NCBI GenBank assembly: GCA_937922745.1
Contig: CALAJO010000029.1
Span: forward strand, 1 to 37,353
Direction: 5' to 3'
Length of the DNA: 37,353 nucleotides
Source of the DNA: an uncultured cyanobacterium
GTDB lineage: Bacteria > Cyanobacteriota > Vampirovibrionia > Vampirovibrionales > JAGQHJ01
This document shows, piece by piece, positions 7,726 through 15,836 of this stretch; within the stretch, counting starts at the first letter, position 1; the number at the start of each line of letters is the position of its first letter. The notes beneath the pieces are model-generated. The model was given only the letters and a program-made list of their open reading frames with translations. It did no database searches and was not told where the DNA came from. The position numbers and the translations under genes are program-made.

Positions 7726-9402
7726 GTGTCTGCAAAACCTGGCGCCGCGAACAAGAAAGTTTTAATCATTATGAGTGTGGTGGGCCTGCTGGTAATGGCC
7801 ACCGTTGCATGGGTACTGACCCGCACGGCCAAAACCAACATGGTTACCGAGCTATACAAATATTACCCCGAAAATACCGCCTTTTTTATGGAGGTGGAGC
7901 CTGGCGAAAAGCTCGCTTCCCGTTTCTTTACCAGCCTGGACAAGATGCGGGCGATGTCCGCCAATAAAACCGCGCAGGCCGGCCATAACGATATCAAGTT
8001 GGCCAGCTTGTTCGAAAAGGACTTCGAGCCGCAATTCAGCGCCGGTACATGGGTTGCCGGCAACAAAGGGCAAAATGCTTCCGAGCCTGCCCAGGCGGGC
8101 GCTGCCCGTCAGGACAATCCTTTTCTGGTGGTGGTTCCCACCAAAAAGGGCGTGACGATGGAGACGCTGGCCAAGGACTTGAAAGTGGATATGGCCAACT
8201 TCGAGCAGAAGAAGCAGGATGATGCGACGCTGCTGGTGAGTAAAAACCAACAGCATCCGCCTTTGGCGCTCCATGATGGGCACTTGTTGATTGCCGACTC
8301 CGAAGCCACCATTACTTCGGCTTTGGGTGAGTATAAGACCGACGAAACCCTCCTGGACAACCCCTTGTACAAGGAAAACCTTGCCCTCCTGCCTGCCGAG
8401 CGCGAAGGCACCGTGCTAACGCTGAATGGCGAAATCCAGCAACTTTCCGAAAATGATGTGAAAGACCCGACCATGCAGAACGTCGTGCAGCTCCAAAAGG
8501 AGATGCAGGCTGCAACCCCCGTGATGGTCGGCAGCATCGAGATTGACAAGGATCAGTATATTAAATTCAACTCCTTCACCCCGGTCAATCTCTCCAAGAT
8601 CCAGAAGGAAGGCTTCCGTAAAGATGTAAAAGACCTGTTTGCCAAGCAAGCCACTTTTACCCTGCCCAACATCCTGCCGGAAAATACCGTGGTGTATGGC
8701 GGCATGGTTGGCCTGGGCCAGTACTATGATATGTATGTAAACCACATTGCCAACGCCGAAGGGAAACAGGCTATCTCCAACTTCGAGAAACAGATGCAAA
8801 TGATGGGCCTGGATCTCCGCAAGAACCTGGTGAGTCTGCTGGATGGCAAAGCGGCTGTGGGCATTATGGCCAATGCCGGAAACCCGGAGATGCTCTTTTT
8901 CCTAAACTATACGCCGGATACTGAGAAGACCCTGAGCCAGTTTGGGATGATGGCGGCCCAGATGACCGGCGGCAAGGTGGCCGACAAGAAAGTGGATGAG
9001 CAGCACACCATTAAGGTTATCGAATCCCCGGCCATGCCGATTCGCGTGGCTTACAGCAACGTGCAGGCCGATACCGTGGTGCTTGGCACCCAAGCGGGTG
9101 TGGAGAATGTTTACGCCGTGGAGCAGAATAAGCAGCCTGCCCTGGACGAGAACAAGCTCTACAAGGAACTGGCAGGCGAGTTGCCCAGCAAGGTCAGCGG
9201 TGTCTTCTTCGTGGATCTCGCCAAGGGCGCTGCCTTGATTGATGATCTCTCCAGGCGTGCGCCGCGCGGCGCCAATGCGGCCCAGCAAGCCAACATGAAA
9301 GAGCTGTTGAGCGGCTTTGAAGGCATCGCCGGTTCCAACTCCATGGAGGGCGAGAAAATGCTGAAAGGGCATTTAACCATCAAGCTGGCTGCCGACCATT
9401 AA
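7726..9402 (+). CDS. DUF3352 domain-containing membrane-anchored protein
   Basis: 558 residues. The GTG at 7726 is chosen because AGAGG (7712-7716) lies nine bases before it; a TTG at 7717 is too close. Residues about 10-30 (KKVLIIMSVVGLLVMATVAWVL) form an uncleaved signal anchor, so the long remainder lies in the periplasm. After it, YKYYPENTAFFMEVEPGEKL is the usual opening of DUF3352 proteins (PF11832), which are frequent in Cyanobacteria and relatives. The body alternates strands and helices with repeated patterns of the type FVDLAKGAALIDDL, as expected for this long family. It is a single-gene unit with its own promoter and terminator. The function of DUF3352 is not known. Confidence 0.88.
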   Translation: MSAKPGAANKKVLIIMSVVGLLVMATVAWVLTRTAKTNMVTELYKYYPENTAFFMEVEPGEKLASRFFTSLDKMRAMSANKTAQAGHNDIKLASLFEKDFEPQFSAGTWVAGNKGQNASEPAQAGAARQDNPFLVVVPTKKGVTMETLAKDLKVDMANFEQKKQDDATLLVSKNQQHPPLALHDGHLLIADSEATITSALGEYKTDETLLDNPLYKENLALLPAEREGTVLTLNGEIQQLSENDVKDPTMQNVVQLQKEMQAATPVMVGSIEIDKDQYIKFNSFTPVNLSKIQKEGFRKDVKDLFAKQATFTLPNILPENTVVYGGMVGLGQYYDMYVNHIANAEGKQAISNFEKQMQMMGLDLRKNLVSLLDGKAAVGIMANAGNPEMLFFLNYTPDTEKTLSQFGMMAAQMTGGKVADKKVDEQHTIKVIESPAMPIRVAYSNVQADTVVLGTQAGVENVYAVEQNKQPALDENKLYKELAGELPSKVSGVFFVDLAKGAALIDDLSRRAPRGANAAQQANMKELLSGFEGIAGSNSMEGEKMLKGHLTIKLAADH

Positions 9403-9506
9403 GCCATGTTGCTAGTTTTTGAATTGGCCTATTGATCGCCGACAGTGCTTGGGTTAATTTAAATCCTGTGCTAACCATATCACCTGGAACTTCAGGTGAA
9501 TCAAGA

Positions 9507-9533
9507 CCTCGCGATTTCGCGGGGATTTTTTTT
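9507..9533 (+). terminator. intrinsic terminator of the DUF3352 gene
   Basis: The GC-rich stem CCTCGCG/CGCGGGG (9507-9524, loop ATTT, one G-T pair) is followed by A and eight T. A second stem, CACCTG/CAGGTG at 9481-9498, stands just before it. Confidence 0.8.
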
Positions 9534-9600
9534 GCGAACGGCCTTATTTCATCCGCATTTATGGCTACCATCTGAATCAATTCTCTGTTTGAGGAGGCGT

Positions 9601-10041
9601 TTACTTGCTTTGCAGCTTGCTCGCGGCTGCTTCGTGTACGCCGTTGAAGAATGCCTTATAACTATCGGATATTGATAGATTTGGGAAGAAGACATTCAAC
9701 AAGGCATTCAAGCCAACCGAGATGAGTACGAAACCAATGTCCAATGCAAGACTAACCAATTCATTCCCTTTCTGGTTCTGCTTCGTTTTGGCGTCAAATG
9801 CGGCCCGGGCTTTGTCAAACCCCGCTTTCAGGTTGGAAGGGAAGAAAAAAGCAAGGGGCCTTCTCCATACAGGCAGGGGAGATTCGAACAACGTCTTAAA
9901 TAGGCTAGGTTCATTTCTCTTATTGCCGGCGCGGGTTGTATCCTGCGGTTGGTTTGCACTAAAGTTAGGCGCTGCTTGTTTTACCGTGCGTACAGGTCGA
10001 GAAATATGCGTTTGAGGGGGTGAGGAAATGGAAGATACCAT
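9601..10041 (-). CDS. hypothetical protein with one membrane segment
   Basis: 146 residues from the ATG at 10041, which has GAGGT eight bases upstream. ATG codons at 10065 and 10056 are alternatives; the open frame reaches 10173 but would then overlap glnB. Residues 1-45 are polar and look disordered, including APNFSANQP. A charged amphipathic helix follows, then a hydrophobic segment near 100-125 (LVSLALDIGFVLISVGLNALL). It lies downstream of amt-glnB on the same strand and might be cotranscribed with it, but nothing links it to nitrogen control. Not recognised; probably lineage-specific. Confidence 0.7.
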   Translation of the reverse strand: MVSSISSPPQTHISRPVRTVKQAAPNFSANQPQDTTRAGNKRNEPSLFKTLFESPLPVWRRPLAFFFPSNLKAGFDKARAAFDAKTKQNQKGNELVSLALDIGFVLISVGLNALLNVFFPNLSISDSYKAFFNGVHEAAASKLQSK

Positions 10042-10123
10042 AAAGCATGACCTCATTTGCTGCATAGCATAATAAAACGCCTCAACTTCATTTTTTGCGT
10101 CTGATCTGATTTTCTTGAGATTA

Positions 10124-10465
10124 TTAAAGCGCTGCGTCGTTGCGTTCGCCGGTGCGGATGCGGATGACTTCATCGACGGTGGAGACGAAGATTTTCCCTG
10201 CGCCGCCGGTGTGATCGCTCTGGCACTCCCGGATAATAATATCGACGGCCCGTTGATAGTCTTCTTCTTTCACCACCAGCATCAGCATCAGCTTGTTCAG
10301 CAGATCCACCTTGTACGTCCCGGCACGCCACTCCAATTGGATGCCGCCGCCGGTTCCCCGGCCTTTTACCGCATACACCGTAAGGCCCACAAACCCGGCT
10401 TGCGTCAGTGATTCCTTGACGGCGTCCAGGTTTTCTTCCTTGATAATGGCTTCAATCTTTTTCAT
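10124..10465 (-). CDS. glnB: nitrogen regulatory protein PII
   Basis: 113 residues, the standard length. PII proteins sense ATP/ADP and 2-oxoglutarate and control Amt channels and nitrogen enzymes as trimers. The ends MKKIEAIIKEENLDAV and KIFVSTVDEVIRIRTGE are typical, as is the GGAGKIF B-loop. Aligned on E. coli GlnB, the T-loop keeps Y51 (the uridylylation site) and K58, but position 39 is Gly instead of Gln, K40 is Gly, E62 is Met, Y46 is Trp, and position 49 is Gly, so the serine phosphorylated in cyanobacteria is absent. GGAGAG lies nine bases before the ATG. It follows amt by 17 bases, the classic pairing. Confidence 0.95.
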   Translation of the reverse strand: MKKIEAIIKEENLDAVKESLTQAGFVGLTVYAVKGRGTGGGIQLEWRAGTYKVDLLNKLMLMLVVKEEDYQRAVDIIIRECQSDHTGGAGKIFVSTVDEVIRIRTGERNDAAL

Positions 10466-10482
10466 CGGTCATCTCTCCCGCC

Positions 10483-11703
10483 TTAAATACTCGCATAGGC
10501 TTCTTCGCCGTGTTGGGAAATATCCAGGCCCACTTCCTCGGCATGCTCATCCACGCTCAGCCCGCGGGTCATATCGATGGCCTTGGCAATCAGGAGGGTC
10601 ATCGTGAAGGAGAAGACCCAAGCCACGACCACGGAAGCCAGCTGAACCAGGAAAAGGTGGACGTTGCCGTATAACAGGCCATCCGCCCCGGCCGGGTTGA
10701 TGGCTTTACTGGCGAAAATGCCGGTGGCAATCGCCCCCCATGTGCCCGCCATGCCGTGGCACGCCCACACGTCCAGCGATTCATCGATATTGAGGCGGTT
10801 GCGTAGTTGGATAAAGAAATAGGAGATGGCGGAAGCCGTGGCTCCAATGACAATGGCCGAAATGGCATCGACAAAACCGCAGGCCGGCGTTATAGCCACC
10901 AATCCCACAACGGCGCCGGTGGCAACCCCGATAACACTGGGACGGCTCTTTTGCCAGCCGATAATCATCCAGGTGAGCGCGCCAGCAGCCGCAGCGACAT
11001 TGGTTGTAACAATGGCATGCACGGCCAGGCCGTTTGCCGCCAAGGCGCTGCCGCCATTAAACCCAAACCAGCCAAACCACAGCAGGATGGTGCCAAACAA
11101 GGTTAACGGGATGCTGTTGGGTTCCATCGTTACCTTGCCGAAGCCTTTGCGCTTGCGAATGACGAGCGCCATCGCCAGTGCGGCAACGCCGGACGTAATG
11201 TGGATAACCGTTCCCCCTGCGAAGTCCAGGGCGCCCAGGTTTTTCAGCCAGCCGCCGACACCCCAGATCCAATGGGCCATGGGGTCGTAAACCAGGGTGG
11301 ACCAGAGCAGCACAAAGATGAGAAAAGAGCTGAAGCGGATCCGTTCCACAAAGGCCCCGCTGATCAGTGCGGGTGTAATAATCGCAAACTTCATCTGGAA
11401 GAGCATAAACGCAATATGGGGAATGGTGGCTGCGTAATCCGTATTGGGCTCCCAGCCAACCCCTTTAAGTCCCAGCCATTGCAGGCCGCCGATGATATGG
11501 CCGATATCCGGGCCAAAGGATAGGGAGTAGCCGAAGAGGACCCATTGCAGCGTAATCAAGATAAGGACGGAAAAGCTGAGCATGATAGTGGACAAGAGAT
11601 TCTTGCGGCGCACCATGCCACCATAGAACAGGCCCACTGCGGGCGTCATCAGCATAATGAGGGACGAAGCAATTAAAACCCAGGCGATATCACCGGTATT
11701 CAT
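10483..11703 (-). CDS. amt: ammonium transporter
   Basis: 406 residues with about eleven membrane segments, the Amt/Mep/Rh architecture. The pore twin histidines are H168 (in DFAGGTVIHITSG) and H316 (in DVWACHGMAGTWG), and the recruitment aspartate is D160. The N-terminus starts with membrane segment 1 (GDIAWVLIASSLIMLM) and no cleavable signal is seen. The C-terminus has the cytoplasmic tail with VDEHAEEVGLDISQHGEEAY, the part that couples subunits and meets PII. It is the first gene of amt-glnB, with AAAGGAG before the ATG and a 9-bp stem in the leader. Confidence 0.97.
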   Translation of the reverse strand: MNTGDIAWVLIASSLIMLMTPAVGLFYGGMVRRKNLLSTIMLSFSVLILITLQWVLFGYSLSFGPDIGHIIGGLQWLGLKGVGWEPNTDYAATIPHIAFMLFQMKFAIITPALISGAFVERIRFSSFLIFVLLWSTLVYDPMAHWIWGVGGWLKNLGALDFAGGTVIHITSGVAALAMALVIRKRKGFGKVTMEPNSIPLTLFGTILLWFGWFGFNGGSALAANGLAVHAIVTTNVAAAAGALTWMIIGWQKSRPSVIGVATGAVVGLVAITPACGFVDAISAIVIGATASAISYFFIQLRNRLNIDESLDVWACHGMAGTWGAIATGIFASKAINPAGADGLLYGNVHLFLVQLASVVVAWVFSFTMTLLIAKAIDMTRGLSVDEHAEEVGLDISQHGEEAYASI

Positions 11704-11729
11704 CCGTTACTGGCTCCTTTGCGGGCTTA

Positions 11730-11763
11730 GGGCAGGCCACAACAAGCGCTGATTGGCCTGCCC
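11730..11763 (-). other. long stem in the amt leader
   Basis: GGGCAGGCC pairs perfectly with GGCCTGCCC over nine base pairs around a 16-base loop. On the minus strand it ends about 26 bases before the amt ATG and has no T-run. It may be a leader structure or operator for amt, or the folded 3' end of the anmK transcript. Confidence 0.4.
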
Positions 11764-11856
11764 ACATCCAATGCATCAAAAGTCGATTCTACCAGCTTGG
11801 CAACCGGAATGGATGGCGTGTAAACAATTATTTCGCAATGCCACGGCGCGGCGCTA

Positions 11857-13035
11857 TTATGGAACCCAAAGTCCGCCCAAAGGCACGGGGCGGTTAGCGC
11901 CTGTACAAGAAGGGACGTTGCATGGAATGCCGAACTTGCGGGCATATCCCAGCAGCGCAAAGGCAACGGCTTCCTTATATTTGCTGCTAAGGCCGAAATC
12001 CTCCACGATTTTCAGCGCAATGCCCATAGGGGTTAATCGTTCTTCAAGCCAGCGCATCAATGTGGCATTCATCACGCCGCCACCGGCTACAACCACTTCC
12101 TGCACAGGGATGGACGGCAGGACAAACTGCCGGTACGCGTCGGCAATGGTTTGTGCGGTAAGCGCGGTCAACGTCGCCACCAGGTCTTGCGGTTCCATTT
12201 GGGTGTGCCATTGCTTGATAACCTGCAAGGCGTATTGTTTTCCAAATCGCTCTCGCCCCGTGGATTTGGGGGGTGCTAGACTAAAGTACGGATCCGCCAG
12301 CAGGGTTTCCAGCAATCCTTGATGGATGGTGCCGCTGGCAGCCATTTCACCGTTTGGGTCATACGGTTGGGAAAAAAAGTGTTCCATGGCGGCGTCAATC
12401 AGCATGTTGCCAGGGCCGGTATCCAAGGCAAGCAATGGGGTTTCTGAAGCGCTTATGGCAGGAAGGGCCGTTAAATTGGCGATACCGCCGATGTTTTGCA
12501 GTGCCCGTGCAACGTGGGCATCCTGGAACAGAAGCCGATCCGCAAAAGGGACGAGCGGTGCGCCATGACCTCCGGCGGCCATGTCCCCAGGGCGAAAGTC
12601 CGCTGCGACTTCCAGGCCGGTTTTCTCCGCGATGATTGCCGGTTCGCCGATTTGGAGCGTGCTGCCCAGCTTGCCGTTGACAGGGGGAAGATGAAACAAC
12701 GTCTGCCCATGGGAGGCAATCAGATCAACGGCAATGCCCTTTTGGCCAAGTTCCCCGATGAGCTGGAGGGCAGCCTCCGCAAACAGGGAGCCCATTTCCA
12801 CTTTCAAAGCGCACAGGTCTTCCAGCGTGCAGTGTTTTTGGGTCATTGTCACCAGGAGCCTGTCCCGGATCACGGGCGGAATATCCAGCGTGGCAGTGCC
12901 CAATAGTTCAAACGAAGCCAATTTAAGAGGTTGCGTTTGCAGGGAAACCCGAATGCACGCAGCATCAATGCCATCCACCGATGTCCCGGACATCAGGCCG
13001 ATCACATTCAAAGTGGGATGATGAAGGGCCTCCAT
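11857..13035 (-). CDS. anmK: anhydro-N-acetylmuramic acid kinase
   Basis: 392 residues from the ATG at 13035; a GTG three bases earlier is possible. AnmK cleaves and phosphorylates 1,6-anhydro-MurNAc to MurNAc-6-phosphate during recycling of cell-wall fragments. Landmarks are GLMSGTSVDGIDAA at about 13-26, ASHGQTLFHLP near 110, DFRPGDMAAGGHGAPLVPFA near 145, NIGGIANLT, LDTGPGNMLID and VVVAGGGVMNATLM, together the ATP and sugar sites of the Hsp70/actin-like kinase fold. It follows yqeG by about 15 bases in the U32-yqeG-anmK unit. Length and motifs are complete. Confidence 0.95.
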   Translation of the reverse strand: MEALHHPTLNVIGLMSGTSVDGIDAACIRVSLQTQPLKLASFELLGTATLDIPPVIRDRLLVTMTQKHCTLEDLCALKVEMGSLFAEAALQLIGELGQKGIAVDLIASHGQTLFHLPPVNGKLGSTLQIGEPAIIAEKTGLEVAADFRPGDMAAGGHGAPLVPFADRLLFQDAHVARALQNIGGIANLTALPAISASETPLLALDTGPGNMLIDAAMEHFFSQPYDPNGEMAASGTIHQGLLETLLADPYFSLAPPKSTGRERFGKQYALQVIKQWHTQMEPQDLVATLTALTAQTIADAYRQFVLPSIPVQEVVVAGGGVMNATLMRWLEERLTPMGIALKIVEDFGLSSKYKEAVAFALLGYARKFGIPCNVPSCTGANRPVPLGGLWVP

Positions 13036-13050
13036 CACTGCTATTTAACC

Positions 13051-13542
13051 CTAGTGCGGGCCGGGATGGACAAACATCCGCTCCAGGCGGCGCAGGAATT
13101 TGACGATCTGGTGTTCTTTTTCCTTAATCAGCGGATCCACCAGAATGGTCTTGGACCCGAGACGTTGGCCGCCCCAGATATCGGTCAGGGGACGATCGCC
13201 TACAACGGCCACCTGATGGGCTTCCAGCTCAAGGAGTTCCAATGCCTTATACAGCATCTTGCGACGTGGCTTGCCGGCATTGCCAATGACTGGCAGGTTC
13301 AGCGTTTTGGCGGCGGCGTCCGTATACATCTTAATGGGGTTGTTGCTGACCACGATGGACTTGTAACCCATCTCTTCCAGTGTCTTCAGCCATTCCCCAA
13401 TATGATCCTCCAGGATGCCCGTGTGTGGGGCCATAATGGTATTATCCAGATCGAAAATAAAGCCGCGGAGCCCTTCGTCCCAAAGGCGATGAAGATCAAT
13501 TTCGCTGAGAGTCGCAACCACGAGGGTGGGTTTAACCAGCAA
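13051..13542 (-). CDS. yqeG: YqeG family HAD IIIA-type phosphatase
   Basis: 163 residues. The HAD motifs are all present: FDLDNTI near 30 (nucleophile and acid/base aspartates), VVSNN near 64, the lysine in GNAGKPRRKML near 90, and VVGDRPLTDIWGG near 113 with the metal aspartates. YqeG enzymes are small cytoplasmic HAD phosphatases; phosphatidylglycerophosphate phosphatase activity is known for relatives, but the substrate here is not certain. The start is TTG with GGAGG nine bases upstream and lies inside the end of the U32 gene (11-base overlap), so translation is probably coupled. Confidence 0.93.
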   Translation of the reverse strand: MLVKPTLVVATLSEIDLHRLWDEGLRGFIFDLDNTIMAPHTGILEDHIGEWLKTLEEMGYKSIVVSNNPIKMYTDAAAKTLNLPVIGNAGKPRRKMLYKALELLELEAHQVAVVGDRPLTDIWGGQRLGSKTILVDPLIKEKEHQIVKFLRRLERMFVHPGPH

Positions 13543-14806
13543 CGGCCACGCCCTCCCGCTTGCGGATAAGCGACCAGCGGAGATCGTCTTGGGAAACCCC
13601 TTCGGGGGCCTGTATCCATACGGATTGGTTGGGTTGGATCACGTGCGTCTTAAATCCGAGTTCATCCTTTATATCTTTTATTTTAAAGGGAAAAACGCCT
13701 TTCGGGGACATCCAGATCAGGTCATCCCCGGTTTCGAAGCGATTGCGTCCCTGGATGCGAACCATCCCGTCCGCATTGGTTTCTTCACCCACGCTGGCCA
13801 CGAACGTGGCTTGGGCATGGCTTTGGGAGTCCTGGTAGTGGATGGTTTTCCCGCTGGGCTTGCCATGGAGAAAGCCTTCCGTAAAGCCCCGGTTCGCGGT
13901 GTCCATTAATTCCGCCTCCCAGCGCGCCATCATCTCCGGCGGGGCAGACGCATGGTCTTCGAAGTAATCAATCGCTTCCCGGTAAACCCGGCCTACTGTC
14001 GCAACGTAATGCACGCCCTTGGTTCGCCCTTCCACCTTGTAGGAGCAAATGCCCGCTTTTTTCAGCTCCGGCAGGTAGCGCACCAGGCATAAATCTTTGG
14101 AGTTGAGGAGGTAAGTACCCTTTTCATCCTCTTCCAGGGTGTAGACTTCATCCGGGCGGTTTTTCTCGACAATATCGAATTCCCAGCGACAACTGTTGCC
14201 GCACATTCCCTTATTGGAGTTTTTCGTATTATCCGTCAGGTAATCGCTGATGACGCACCGACCTGAATAGGCCACGCACAGCGAGCCGTGGACAAAGCAT
14301 TCGATTTCCAGATCCGGCAACATCTCGTGGATTTCAGCCATCTCGCGTACAGGTACTTCCCGCGCGAGAATCACGCGCTCGACGCCTAAATCCTGCCAAA
14401 AGGCACAGGCGCTATAGTTAAGCGTGTTTGCCTGCGTGCTGAGATGTACGGGGATATTCGGCGCATGCTTGCGTGCTATCCTAAAGACGCCCGGGTCGCT
14501 GAGGATCAGGGCGTCCGGCCTGGCTTCGGCAAGCTGCTCCAAGTGCGGGATCATTCGGTCGATATCCCGGTTGCCTGCAAAAATATTCAGCGTCACATAG
14601 GCTTTGACATGGTGTTCCTGACAATACTGAATCCATTTGCCCAGGTTGCCTGGCGTAAATTGTTCGCCACGCGTGGGTGTCCTTAAGCTGGCCATCGGCA
14701 AACCCAGATAGACGGCATCCGCGCCATAGGCGACGGCATATTGCAGTTTTTCCGGATCGCCTGCCGGTAAAAGCAGTTCTGGTTTATTGCTCACGAACGG
14801 TTCCAC
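13532..14806 (-). CDS. U32 family peptidase / tRNA or rRNA hydroxylation protein
   Basis: 424 residues with a TIM-barrel start (KPELLLPAGDPEKLQYAVAY). The U32 signature ECFVHGSLCVAYSGRC lies near residue 175-190, and with CGNSC near 208 it supplies the cysteine set that binds iron-sulfur in RlhA/TrhP-type proteins. Family members once called collagenases are now known to hydroxylate cytidine in 23S rRNA (RlhA) or uridine in tRNA (TrhP). This length and C-terminal domain are closer to TrhP/YegQ, but I cannot decide. The start is GTG at 14806 with AAAGG close by; a GTG at 14794 is an alternative. It is first gene of U32-yqeG-anmK and divergent from the DUF881 gene. Confidence 0.92.
   Translation of the reverse strand: MEPFVSNKPELLLPAGDPEKLQYAVAYGADAVYLGLPMASLRTPTRGEQFTPGNLGKWIQYCQEHHVKAYVTLNIFAGNRDIDRMIPHLEQLAEARPDALILSDPGVFRIARKHAPNIPVHLSTQANTLNYSACAFWQDLGVERVILAREVPVREMAEIHEMLPDLEIECFVHGSLCVAYSGRCVISDYLTDNTKNSNKGMCGNSCRWEFDIVEKNRPDEVYTLEEDEKGTYLLNSKDLCLVRYLPELKKAGICSYKVEGRTKGVHYVATVGRVYREAIDYFEDHASAPPEMMARWEAELMDTANRGFTEGFLHGKPSGKTIHYQDSQSHAQATFVASVGEETNADGMVRIQGRNRFETGDDLIWMSPKGVFPFKIKDIKDELGFKTHVIQPNQSVWIQAPEGVSQDDLRWSLIRKREGVAVAG
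13552..13556 (-). promoter_or_regulatory. ribosome binding site fixing the TTG start of yqeG
   Basis: GGAGG on the minus strand lies nine bases before the TTG at 13542 and inside the coding end of the U32 gene. Confidence 0.55.
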
Positions 14807-14865
14807 TTTTCCTTTGCTTTCTTCTAAAATGATTGTAGCTCACAGGACGGTCAGGATAAAGATTG

Positions 14866-15588
14866 GTGAAACCAAACGTTGCAAAAAAGAATCAAACCCC
14901 GGAGTTCATGATATTCAGCGGCTTGATGCTGTTTATCTTGACAGCGGTGGTCATGGGGTTGTTCCTGGAACGCCTACAGATTGAGCGCGGCGCAGAAGCC
15001 GCGCCCACGCGCCGTATGCAGGATCTGGTGGCCCTGTTGAAACAGGCCGAGACCAAGCGGGAATCGCTGGAGACGGAAGTCAACACGCTTCGCAAGCGCC
15101 TCATCGAAGTTGAAAAGCAGGAAAAGTCATCGACAGAGTTAGCCAATGACCCGGAGTTGCAAAGCCTTTACCGATTGGCTGGTTTTACGCCGGTTTCCGG
15201 CCAGGGGGTTGTGATTACGTTGCAGGACAGCAAAAAAGGCAATGCCCCGGCAGATGAACACGCTGATCCCAATGCCGGGAAGCTCCAGGCCGATGACCTG
15301 CTGAAACTGGTGAACGAATTGAAGGCGGCGGGCGCATCGGCGATTTCAATCAACGAGCAGCGGCTGGTGACGACCAGCGAGATTGTGACGGCTGGGCCTA
15401 CGATTTCAGTGAACCAGACGCGGTTAACACAGCCCGTGACTGTAAAAGCTATTGGCGAGCCCGACTTGCTGATGAATGCCTTGAAGCTCCGGGGCGGGAT
15501 TATGGAATACCTGGAATTTTTTGAAATAAAAACGTCCGTTGCCAAGCGCGACAGCATTACCGTCCCAGCCTATAAAGGCACCATTTAG
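14866..15588 (+). CDS. DUF881 family membrane-anchored protein
   Basis: 240 residues from the GTG at 14866, with AGGA nine bases before it; a TTG at 14863 is also possible. Residues about 14-36 (FMIFSGLMLFILTAVVMGLF) form a signal anchor. Residues about 48-90 are a coiled coil (ALLKQAETKRESLETEVNTL). The rest matches the DUF881/YlxW-YlxX pattern: GFTPVSGQGVVITLQDS, LLKLVNELKAAGASAISINE, RLVTTSEIVTAGPTISVN and ALKLRGGIMEYLEFFEI. Such proteins occur beside division or sporulation genes in Gram-positive bacteria and in Cyanobacteria; the role is unknown. It is monocistronic, with an elaborate terminator. Confidence 0.9.
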   Translation: MKPNVAKKNQTPEFMIFSGLMLFILTAVVMGLFLERLQIERGAEAAPTRRMQDLVALLKQAETKRESLETEVNTLRKRLIEVEKQEKSSTELANDPELQSLYRLAGFTPVSGQGVVITLQDSKKGNAPADEHADPNAGKLQADDLLKLVNELKAAGASAISINEQRLVTTSEIVTAGPTISVNQTRLTQPVTVKAIGEPDLLMNALKLRGGIMEYLEFFEIKTSVAKRDSITVPAYKGTI

Positions 15589-15759
15589 CACGCAGTTAGC
15601 CCTTCAAAGCAAATTGTTTGTCGTTGGCGCTCATCTGGAAGAATGAGAACGCTCCTCCCAAGATCCTGTGGATAGAGGAGTATATTGTGTATATCATGTT
15701 TTATATTAAAAATATAAGGCTGTCTTCCTCAACAATGTAGACCTTGAGAGTCACTCCAT

Positions 15760-15793
15760 CACCGCTTTCACCTTGAAGCGGTGTTTTTCTTTT
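15760..15793 (+). terminator. intrinsic terminator (first of two overlapping)
   Basis: CACCGCTT (15760-15767) pairs perfectly with AAGCGGTG (15776-15783) around an eight-base loop, followed by TTTTTCTTTT. It ends the DUF881 transcript. Confidence 0.8.
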
Positions 15794-15805
15794 CAAGGTG
15801 TTTTT
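15769..15805 (+). terminator. second terminator hairpin sharing bases with the first
   Basis: CACCTTGAA (15769-15777) pairs perfectly with TTCAAGGTG (15792-15800), followed by five T. Its left arm is the loop and inner arm of the first hairpin, so the two cannot form together. Confidence 0.55.
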
Positions 15806-15836
15806 GGAAAGCGAAACATCTTAATTTTAGGCAAGG

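Noticed and set aside
11727-11966. Minus-strand open frame of 79 residues overlapping the end of anmK
   Set aside because: It is in another frame of anmK's 3' end and covers the amt leader stem; no start signal.
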